Below are positions 55,048 through 62,530 of a stretch of 64,000 bases of DNA, piece by piece. The translations under genes were made by a program, and so were the position numbers. The DNA comes from CAZXCQ01 sp964639275. Its GTDB lineage: Bacteria > Desulfobacterota > DSM-4660 > Desulfatiglandales > Desulfatiglandaceae. The notes under the pieces are model-generated. The model had not been told where the DNA came from, searched no databases, and saw only the letters and a list, made by a program, of their open reading frames with translations. The stretch covers positions 1-64,000 of the forward strand of contig CAZXCQ010000002.1 of assembly GCA_964639275.1 (NCBI GenBank). The letters are read 5' to 3'. Position 1 is the stretch's first letter. Each line of letters starts with the position of its first letter.

Positions 55048-57540
55048 ATGACGTCGAGCTTGAGGGTGGGCTCCCGTGGGAGCAGCAGAAAGCAATGGTC
55101 GATCCAGGCAAGGGTAGTGGAGGTTATTGTCGAAGTGAGCGCGCAAAGGAAAAGGGAAAACAGGATCTCCTGCAAGGGTGGGGCTTTTTCTTTGAAAGGA
55201 CAAGATTATTGCGCCACTGCCCTGGGCCTGGCCAGATCGAAATGGGATTCTGGAGATCATCATGCTGCCCTGGACATGATCATGCAAATGACCAGGAGAT
55301 TTCCCAGGTACGAAGCTGCCTATCGCCTGATGCTCGAGATTCTGATTGAGGAGAGGTTTCACCCCAAGGATATTCTCTGGTGTCTGGAGCGGATAAGAAA
55401 GCTGGGACGTCTGGAACCAAGAGACAGGCTGGAATATGGCATCCAGGAATTCGAGCTATCCCGCTTCAGGAAGGCCTTGCCGTTCCTGGAAGGAGCATCA
55501 CAACTCCCGCCGCAGGTCTTGGAAGATTGGGGATATAATCGCTGGGTCATCCAGCTCCACGCAGAGGAATGCCGAACCCGCCTGGGCCTCTCCCCTTCAA
55601 GAGCTCTCTCCGTAATTGGGCGCAAGCGTGGGAGCGCAGGTTCCGCATCGAAGGGAAAAACCAGAACGTCAGGACAGTCCAAGAGAAAAGGGGCTCCAGG
55701 CAAAGACCAACTCGAACGTGGAAAGTCGAAAAGCCCCCAGGAGGCCCAGGAAAAAGGTTCCCAGAATCTCAAGAAGGAAGCGCCTGCCGATCTCCCCCAT
55801 GTGGAGATTCCCAGGGTCAGGATCTCCGTACTGGTTGGGAGCCCCGCAACGTTCCACGAATCCTTTTTTTCCGGAAATGTCTCGGGGATAAAGAAGTATT
55901 TCCTGGCGCAGCAGGCAGGCAGGCTCTCTCAGGCAGAGCATTTCGACCGCCTGATCTGTCTCAATACGTTGAGAGACGTGGAGCAGTATGCGTATCAGAC
56001 AGAGACCGTGCGTAAGGTCATGCGCTCCTTCAGGGGCAGGGTCCTCCTGGCCGATGAAGTGGGTCTGGGCAAGACCATCGAGGCATGCATGGTGCTCAAG
56101 GAGTACATGATGCGCGGCATGGTCAAGAAGACCCTGATCCTGACGCCACCGGCCCTGATGAGCCAGTGGTGCGAGGAGCTGTCGTCAAAGTTTGCGTTGG
56201 AGCCAGTGTCCAGCGAGGACCCGGAGTCGCGTCAGGATCCTGAGCGCTTCTGGAACACCCACGACCTGATCGTGGCCTCACTGGCCATGGCACGAAACAA
56301 AAGCCACAGACCACTGCTGAGCCGTATAGGGTTTGATCTGGTCATCGTCGATGAGGCCCACCATGTGAAAAACGACAAGACGGTCGGGTGGAAGCTTGTG
56401 AATGAGCTGAAAAGCAGGTTTTTGCTTTTACTCAGCGCGACACCGGTTGAAAACAACCTGATGGACCTTTTCAGTCTAGTAACCCTGCTGAAACCTGGGC
56501 AACTAGGGACAAAAACGGCCTTCAGACGTCAGTTCGTGCTGCGCGGCGATCCTACACAGCCGCGGAACAGGGAACGGCTCAGGGAGCTCATCGGGGAAGT
56601 CATGATTCGCAATACCCGTGCCCTAGCCGATATCCGGCTGCCCGCCAGGCACGCCTCGACGGTGTTGGTAGAGGGCGCGCCTGCCGAGCGTGAACTGTAT
56701 GCCAAGCTCACCCAATTGGTCAGGGAGGGATTTCAATGCAACATGTCGCGGCTGTCCCTTGGCCTGCTTCTCCAGGAGGCGGGGTCCAGTCCACGGGCTG
56801 TTCGGAAGACCCTCTTGAAGATGGCCGTACATCCACAGGTGGACGGCGGCATGAAAGGCCGAATGACCAAACTGGCAAAGCTTTGCGAATACGTTCCGAA
56901 CACATCCAAGACCACACGTCTTTTGGAATTGCTGAAGATCAGCAATGAAAAAGTCCTTGTTTTTTCCCGCTTTACGGCAACTCTGGAGGAGATCGCGCGA
57001 CGATTGACGGACTCAGGGATCCGATTCTCAATTTTCCAAGGCAGCATGAGCCCGGGGGAGAAGGACCATGCTGTCAGTGAGTTTCAGGACGGGACCCCTG
57101 TGATGCTCTGCTCTGAGATCGGAGGAGAGGGACGAAATCTCCAGTTTTGCTCAACCATGGTCAACTATGATCTGCCCTGGAACCCTATGAAAATCGAACA
57201 GCGCATCGGACGCATCCACCGCATCGGTCAAACCCGCCCTGTACACGTGTACAACCTGTGCGCCTCCGAAACGGCAGAGCACCACATCCTGGATGTCCTG
57301 GACAGGCGCATCAACATGTTCGAGCTCGTGATCGGGGAGGTGGATCTTATCCTCGGCCAGACCAAGAGCGATACGGAATTTGAAGACCGAATTCTGGATA
57401 TCTACGGGCAAAGCCGTAGCGACGATGACATCAGAAAGGCCTTTGAAAGGCTCGGGGATGAGCTCCTGGCAGCAAGATGTCAGTACGATAAGATCAAACG
57501 GCTTGACAGTGAGATCTTTGCCAACGATTATGAGATCTGA
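55048..57540 (+). CDS. TPR-SNF2 family helicase
   Basis: An 830-residue protein. Residues about 55-180 form helical TPR-like repeats (ALGLARSKWDSGDHHAALDMIM, then FRKALPFLEGASQLP). Residues 190-250 are a Lys/Ser/Gly-rich linker. From about 300 there is an SF2/SNF2 motor like RapA: DEVGLGKT (336-343), DEAHH (435), LLSATPVENN (462), and in the second lobe EGRNLQFCSTMVNYDLPWNPMKIEQRIGRIHRIGQ. SNF2 motors move along duplex DNA and are frequent in phage-defence islands (for example DrmD in DISARM). The first ATG has no Shine-Dalgarno and is only about 14 nt from the predicted start of transcription, so the true N-terminus may be further in. First gene of the cassette. Confidence 0.9.
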   Translation: MTSSLRVGSRGSSRKQWSIQARVVEVIVEVSAQRKRENRISCKGGAFSLKGQDYCATALGLARSKWDSGDHHAALDMIMQMTRRFPRYEAAYRLMLEILIEERFHPKDILWCLERIRKLGRLEPRDRLEYGIQEFELSRFRKALPFLEGASQLPPQVLEDWGYNRWVIQLHAEECRTRLGLSPSRALSVIGRKRGSAGSASKGKTRTSGQSKRKGAPGKDQLERGKSKSPQEAQEKGSQNLKKEAPADLPHVEIPRVRISVLVGSPATFHESFFSGNVSGIKKYFLAQQAGRLSQAEHFDRLICLNTLRDVEQYAYQTETVRKVMRSFRGRVLLADEVGLGKTIEACMVLKEYMMRGMVKKTLILTPPALMSQWCEELSSKFALEPVSSEDPESRQDPERFWNTHDLIVASLAMARNKSHRPLLSRIGFDLVIVDEAHHVKNDKTVGWKLVNELKSRFLLLLSATPVENNLMDLFSLVTLLKPGQLGTKTAFRRQFVLRGDPTQPRNRERLRELIGEVMIRNTRALADIRLPARHASTVLVEGAPAERELYAKLTQLVREGFQCNMSRLSLGLLLQEAGSSPRAVRKTLLKMAVHPQVDGGMKGRMTKLAKLCEYVPNTSKTTRLLELLKISNEKVLVFSRFTATLEEIARRLTDSGIRFSIFQGSMSPGEKDHAVSEFQDGTPVMLCSEIGGEGRNLQFCSTMVNYDLPWNPMKIEQRIGRIHRIGQTRPVHVYNLCASETAEHHILDVLDRRINMFELVIGEVDLILGQTKSDTEFEDRILDIYGQSRSDDDIRKAFERLGDELLAARCQYDKIKRLDSEIFANDYEI

Positions 57541-57631
57541 AAGAAAGGAAAGTTGGCTATTGATTATTGTCGACTGAAAAAGGGTGAAGAAATAGCAACA
57601 TCGAACCCTGAACACTCCCCTTGAATCGACC

Positions 57632-58801
57632 ATGAACAGTATCCTGCAATTTGCCGCAAATCTGATCGAAGAAAGAGATGGCGACGTGGAATGGAACGCC
57701 TCGAAAGACAGCTTTCAGGCCCTCGTTCCTGACCATATACGGGACGGTCTCGGACTGCCTGAATCGCTTCTTACGATCTCGGACAGAAAAAGTGCCGAGG
57801 AAGATCCTACCCGTATTCCCATAGGGTTTGGGACCGAGCTTCTAGACCGCGCCATCTCCATGGCCGTTGAAATAGGGCGGACCGCCTCGGTCCGTATGCC
57901 TTCCCCTTCTTCCCGAAAGCCGCCTAACCTGAACCCGTCGCGCTATTTCAGTTTCCCCAACGTCGCCTTCAGGGAGAAGGGAGATCATGAGAGCTGGCTC
58001 GACTACTGGGTCTGGTCCTTTGATGTTGCGGCCGATGCCGATGAAAGGCTGGAACAAGTCCACCACACCTGCGTCTCTTCGTCCGGTGTGGGTTGCCCGG
58101 GGCTCCCGGACCTGATCCTTAACCAGGCGTCCCTCTGGGAGCCGCTAAAGGTCAAGGGATCAGAATTTGAGGGGAAGGATTTGAATGCCCTGTTCATGGT
58201 GGCCTGCGATCGGGCACTTCGGCAGGTCGATGAAAGTCTATTGGAATTCAAGGAGACCGTGACACGACACCACCGCCGCGACATTCAGCGCATCGAGAGC
58301 TATTTCCAGGACCTGAGCAACGAAATGGAAGACGAAATCCAGCGAAGGCAACTCAAGGGAGCGGACCTCGAGATAAGAAAGGAGAAGATTCAACAGCTTG
58401 GAAGGGAGAAATACCGAAAGCTGGCCGCGCTAAGAGACAAGTACCGGCTCCGACTTACCCTTCGTCCTGCGGCCTTGCTCCTGGCGCGTCTTCCTGTAAG
58501 GCGCTTCGAGCTCTTGGTCAAACGGCGCAAGGAACAGAAGCGGCTCAGTCTTGTGTACAACCTCCTTTCAAAGGGGTTTGACGCAATGGCCTGTGAGGCC
58601 TGTGGTGCGGATACCTATACCCTGGGATTCTGCAATGAAGCCTTACATGTCTTGTGCGCAGCATGCCTCGCAATGCTGACAAACCAAAAACAGTGCCCTC
58701 GATGCAAAGGCAAGATATCCCCATCAACAATTGAAGGGGTCTTGAGGCGTTTGGGCATTGATGAGGGCGCAAAAACAGGCGATCCGATGGAGGCATCATG
58801 A
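57632..58801 (+). CDS. Coiled-coil protein with RING-like zinc motif
   Basis: A 389-residue protein I cannot assign to a family. Residues 1-190 are globular with a WLDYWVWSF core. Residues about 200-275 are a charged coiled coil (ESLLEFKETVTRHHRRDIQRI and on). Residues 321-358 have eight evenly placed ligands, C321-C324, C334, H339, C342-C345, C355-C358, in the order C3HC4 of RING fingers; the Cys334-His339 spacing (x4) is slightly longer than the classic x1-3. A generic treble-clef zinc ribbon is the alternative. It follows the SNF2 gene by 91 nt, and its stop overlaps the next start as ATGA. Confidence 0.75.
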   Translation: MNSILQFAANLIEERDGDVEWNASKDSFQALVPDHIRDGLGLPESLLTISDRKSAEEDPTRIPIGFGTELLDRAISMAVEIGRTASVRMPSPSSRKPPNLNPSRYFSFPNVAFREKGDHESWLDYWVWSFDVAADADERLEQVHHTCVSSSGVGCPGLPDLILNQASLWEPLKVKGSEFEGKDLNALFMVACDRALRQVDESLLEFKETVTRHHRRDIQRIESYFQDLSNEMEDEIQRRQLKGADLEIRKEKIQQLGREKYRKLAALRDKYRLRLTLRPAALLLARLPVRRFELLVKRRKEQKRLSLVYNLLSKGFDAMACEACGADTYTLGFCNEALHVLCAACLAMLTNQKQCPRCKGKISPSTIEGVLRRLGIDEGAKTGDPMEAS

Positions 58802-59643
58802 TCGATGAAATGGCGGCCCGCCTCCTTTCCGAGGTGGAAACAAAGGGCCGTGAGATGTCCAAACTCCAGAAGGCCCTCAAGGGCCTGACCTCTACCAGTA
58901 CGTTGGAATCCCCGCGAAAGGTTGAGGAAGCGTGCAGACTCCTGAGGCAATCCGATCCCAAGTCCATTGGGATAGATATCGATCTCACCGCGCTTCTGGA
59001 AGCAACCGCCGCAGACCAGCGAGAGCGGGCCAACGCCCGAAAGATCGAATTTGGACGATTGTTAAAGGAAAACGCCGAAAAAGAGGGAGTTGTCTGCAAG
59101 ATGATGACGAGCGACCCTATGGCGTTCTCCATTCCTCCATTTACCGTTACCGTGGAGCTCAACCAAAACCTCGCCACCATGCAGTATGCCAGGCTGGCCC
59201 TTGAGGACTTGCCGGCACGGCCTGATCGAATCATGGCCGCCCGGGGGAAAAATCTGAAGAAGCTGGAGGCCGGATGGTCTTCAGAGCAGTTTTTCGATGC
59301 CCTGCATCACGCCTATGAAATGCAGCTTTTTGAAAAGAAAGGGCAAAAAGGTGAGAGGGTCGTTCTTACCGATCTTCTGGCCCGCGTTGCCCTTTCTTTC
59401 CAGACTGACAAGTTCCGCGCCGACCCGGTGGCCGGGAACTACCGCGACTACGGGCGTGTACGTATGGCCTATGATCTGTCTAGGCTCCGCCGAAACGGCC
59501 TGTTGCAGAGAAACGGCTGGAGGCTTCATCTGGGTACGGCAACCGGATCTTCCACACAGGACAAAAAGGGGGTCCTCTATATTGAAGAGAGCCCGGCACA
59601 GGGCCAGTACTATCTGAGCATCTGGTTTTCCCCGGTTGATTGA
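58798..59643 (+). CDS. Unknown cassette protein, 281 aa
   Basis: I do not recognise this protein. The N-terminal third is helical and charged (SEVETKGREMSKLQKALKGL). The centre has a beta-rich part, FSIPPFTVTVELNQNLATMQYARLALEDLP. The C-terminal third (VVLTDLLARVALSFQTDKF, then MAYDLSRLRRNGLLQRNGW, then YYLSIWFSP) looks like a winged-helix followed by strands. ATGA overlap with the preceding RING-like gene makes it part of the same operon. It is followed by a 114-bp spacer before the first DUF2791 ATPase. Confidence 0.6.
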   Translation: MIDEMAARLLSEVETKGREMSKLQKALKGLTSTSTLESPRKVEEACRLLRQSDPKSIGIDIDLTALLEATAADQRERANARKIEFGRLLKENAEKEGVVCKMMTSDPMAFSIPPFTVTVELNQNLATMQYARLALEDLPARPDRIMAARGKNLKKLEAGWSSEQFFDALHHAYEMQLFEKKGQKGERVVLTDLLARVALSFQTDKFRADPVAGNYRDYGRVRMAYDLSRLRRNGLLQRNGWRLHLGTATGSSTQDKKGVLYIEESPAQGQYYLSIWFSPVD

Positions 59644-59757
59644 AGCGGAAAGCCCTTGGGTTTTGGGTTTCAGGAAGACCGTACCGACTGCCGATATTGG
59701 GGACATTAACCTGAAACCTGACCGCACGGGAGGTTTTGGGTTCAAGGAGATTTTTAG

Positions 59758-61035
59758 ATGGACAGGGTACCCCTTGAAACAGAACTGGCACGGCATATTA
59801 TCCAACGCGTGGGGGAGTCAGGCCAGCCACCCGAACAGGGCATCACCCATCTGAATGTAGGCAATGATACCTACCTGCGCATCCTGGAAACAGAGTATCT
59901 GGCGCGGTTGAAGCACAACCCCAGGGGATCGAGCTTTAAGCTGGTTCAGGGATACTACGGGGGGGGAAAGACCCATTTTCTCTATTGTGTACGGGACCTG
60001 GCCTGGAAGCATGGCTTTCTCACCTCCCTTGTCAATCTGTCGCCCCGAGAGTGCCCCTATGATGATCCGGTGAAGGTCTATGCGGCTGTTGCCGTCAACC
60101 TGACTAGCCCACGATTGGACGGTGGTGTTGAGGCGACGCACAGCCTGACCGATGTGCTCAGAGACCTGGCCGACGAAAGGCGGTCCGCCATGGGCCAGGA
60201 GCGGGCCATGGTCTGGTTGCAGCAGACCGCCGGCCGTGTATCTGCCGAGAGCCATTCCTTCCGCAAGGCAGCGGCATCCTTTATGGAAGCCCATCTTCAG
60301 GGGGACGCCATACGCGAGGCGACCCTGGAACCATGGCTCCTGGGAGAGCCGGTACCCCAGACCGATACGAGGCCCCTGGGAATCTTCGAGGCAATCGAGT
60401 CGTCCACAGGGTTTAAGATGTTGAGGAGCCTCTCACAAATCATCTCTGGTTACGGTCTTCCCGGTATTGTCCTCTTGTTTGATGAGGTGGACAGAAACCT
60501 GTCGCTCACCAGCCGGAAAATGCTCGCCGTGGGCGACAACCTGCGTCAGGTCATTGACCTGTGCGGCCAGGCGCGCCTGCCCTCGACCCTCTTTCTCTAT
60601 GCGGTTCCGCCGGAGTTTTTGCGAAACGTGGTCCCGGAATATCCGGCCCTGGATCAGCGCCTCAAAAGCCCTGTGCCCCTGTGCGAACGCAGCCCTCAGG
60701 CCGCGGTCGTCGATCTGGAACGTCTGGACATGGACCCGGCAGCCCTTCTCACGGCCATCGGAAAGAAGCTCCAGTGGATCTTTGAATCCGCCACAGGGTG
60801 GAAGGCCGATGCGGCCATTCAATCCCACAACCGGTCTCTGATCGCGAAAACCATGTCGGAGTACACCTTTGAGGTGAGCCACAGAAGGCTGTTTGTGAAG
60901 ACCTATGTGGATTTTCTCTTTCAACAGAAGTCAGGAAAACAGGGGCGGATCACCCAGGAAGAAGCCGATGGAATCGTACAGGGAGGATATGGAGTCCTTG
61001 AACCGTTGGTGGATGAGGAATTCCTGGATGTCTGA
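59758..61035 (+). CDS. BrxD-like (DUF2791) ATPase 1
   Basis: A 425-residue P-loop ATPase. The arrangement GITHLNVGNDTYLRILETEYL, then Walker A GYYGGGKT (65-72) followed by HF, a region with VNLSPRECPYDDPVKVYAAV, and Walker B VLLFDEVDR (about 238-246) is that of the DUF2791 'BREX system ATP-binding' family. In BREX, BrxD is thought to act as an AAA-like ATPase with BrxHI, but its exact task is open. AAGGAG precedes the ATG. The next ATPase gene overlaps its end by 8 nt. Confidence 0.85.
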   Translation: MDRVPLETELARHIIQRVGESGQPPEQGITHLNVGNDTYLRILETEYLARLKHNPRGSSFKLVQGYYGGGKTHFLYCVRDLAWKHGFLTSLVNLSPRECPYDDPVKVYAAVAVNLTSPRLDGGVEATHSLTDVLRDLADERRSAMGQERAMVWLQQTAGRVSAESHSFRKAAASFMEAHLQGDAIREATLEPWLLGEPVPQTDTRPLGIFEAIESSTGFKMLRSLSQIISGYGLPGIVLLFDEVDRNLSLTSRKMLAVGDNLRQVIDLCGQARLPSTLFLYAVPPEFLRNVVPEYPALDQRLKSPVPLCERSPQAAVVDLERLDMDPAALLTAIGKKLQWIFESATGWKADAAIQSHNRSLIAKTMSEYTFEVSHRRLFVKTYVDFLFQQKSGKQGRITQEEADGIVQGGYGVLEPLVDEEFLDV

Positions 61036-62530
61036 GAACCTTCCTGTCAAGATCGGAGATCGCATTCGACATCCCGACTGGGGCGAAGGGAGGGTGCTCG
61101 GCCTCCTGCGGGGTGGGCGGGTGGTCAGAGCGGAATTTGAGGAAATGGCGGGTGTCCCTTGGGAAATACCTCGTGAAGAAATGGAGATCCAGTCCGCCAA
61201 GGCCCCTTCGCCTGTCCCTGTCGCTCCAAAAGAAGACCGGGGTTCAATCCGTGCCAGCAACCACAGTACGGTACCCCTCTCCAGGAAGGATGCCATCAGC
61301 GCACGCCAGGCCATCGAGGCACTCAGGCTGGGTGTGGTGCCCACATCCCATCTGGATACCTATACCGTGGGCCGGGACTTGGAGCTTTGTGTGGTCCTTC
61401 AGGATCTTGAGTTGGCAGCAGAAAATGGCGGTTTGAGGGTGGTGCTTGGGGATTACGGAACCGGGAAGACCCATTTTCTGGAGATGGCCGAGCTTCTGGC
61501 CCTTGAAACAGGATTTCTTGCCACCAGGGCAACCCTGGACAGCCGGGAGGTCACGGCCAACAGACCTAGAAGGATCTTTCACCAGCTGGCCCGTGGCATA
61601 CGATATCCGGATGATCCGAGCCTCGAACGTCGCGGTCTGGAACCTCTCCTCCAAAGGGCCGCAAAGGATATGAAGATCATCCGTCGATGGAGCAGAAGAA
61701 ATTACGCGGACTACCACCCCTACCTGGGACCAGCCCTTTTCTATATGGCGGTATTGCCTACAATCAAGAATCAGGATGAGTTGCAGGAACGCCTCCTGGA
61801 CTGGATAGAGGGTTCTGAGGTGGCCAGCAATGTGGAACTGGAAAAGAAACTGCGTCATGCAACGGCCGGCCGGATCCGCCTGTATGCCTTGAAGGACTTC
61901 CGCACCGTGACCCATCTCTACACCCTTATCCTTGGGGGCATCGCCGAGCTGGCCCGGCAGGTGGGGTACAAGGGTCTGGCCATCATGGTGGACGAGGCCG
62001 AATTCTACAGTGTGCTTCGGGGGGAGGATAGGACCTTTTCCGATATCCTGTTTCGCACCTTTGCAGCGGCCTCCCTCCCCCGCTCAGTGCTTCGTTTTGA
62101 TCCAGAGGTCTTGCCTAGGGGGGGACAGGCCATCCACCAGAGCTTTTCTTATAGATACAAAGACCGCCAGCCGCTCTACTGTATCTTTGCCCTGACCCAC
62201 GATCCGGAAGGCAAGGACCTTCTTGAAAGAAGCCTTCCGGCCGACCGGTTCATGGAACTTGAACCGTTCAGCACAGCAGACTACATTGCGCTCTCGGAGC
62301 GCGTGCTTTCCCTCTATGCTCTTGCCCAGACCGGGTTTATGCCGGGCGAAGAACTGTCTTCGCTCATGGCAGAGGTCATCGAACCCTGCCATCTCTACGG
62401 CCTCATCGAAAACCCCAGGCAGGCCCTCAAATTTATCACCGAGGTGGTGGACATCACCTGGCACCGGCCGAAGAGCCTCAAGCCCATGCTTAGAGAGCTG
62501 GAGCAACATCTGATGTCGGTCGGATCATGA
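61028..62530 (+). CDS. BrxD-like (DUF2791) ATPase 2 with Tudor/CarD-like N-terminus
   Basis: A 500-residue protein from ATG 61028. Residues 6-55 (VKIGDRIRHPDWGEGRVLGLL, then VVRAEFEE) match the small SH3/Tudor-like barrel found at the end of UvrD/PcrA helicases and in CarD-type proteins. After a Pro/Ser linker, residues 80-500 are a BrxD-type ATPase: ISARQAIEALRLGVVP, Walker A GDYGTGKT (141-148) with HF, and Walker B IMVDEAE (319-325). BrxD proteins usually begin near the EALR-GVVP segment, so the barrel is an addition. It overlaps ATPase 1 by 8 nt and the helicase by 4 nt. Confidence 0.88.
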   Translation: MSENLPVKIGDRIRHPDWGEGRVLGLLRGGRVVRAEFEEMAGVPWEIPREEMEIQSAKAPSPVPVAPKEDRGSIRASNHSTVPLSRKDAISARQAIEALRLGVVPTSHLDTYTVGRDLELCVVLQDLELAAENGGLRVVLGDYGTGKTHFLEMAELLALETGFLATRATLDSREVTANRPRRIFHQLARGIRYPDDPSLERRGLEPLLQRAAKDMKIIRRWSRRNYADYHPYLGPALFYMAVLPTIKNQDELQERLLDWIEGSEVASNVELEKKLRHATAGRIRLYALKDFRTVTHLYTLILGGIAELARQVGYKGLAIMVDEAEFYSVLRGEDRTFSDILFRTFAAASLPRSVLRFDPEVLPRGGQAIHQSFSYRYKDRQPLYCIFALTHDPEGKDLLERSLPADRFMELEPFSTADYIALSERVLSLYALAQTGFMPGEELSSLMAEVIEPCHLYGLIENPRQALKFITEVVDITWHRPKSLKPMLRELEQHLMSVGS

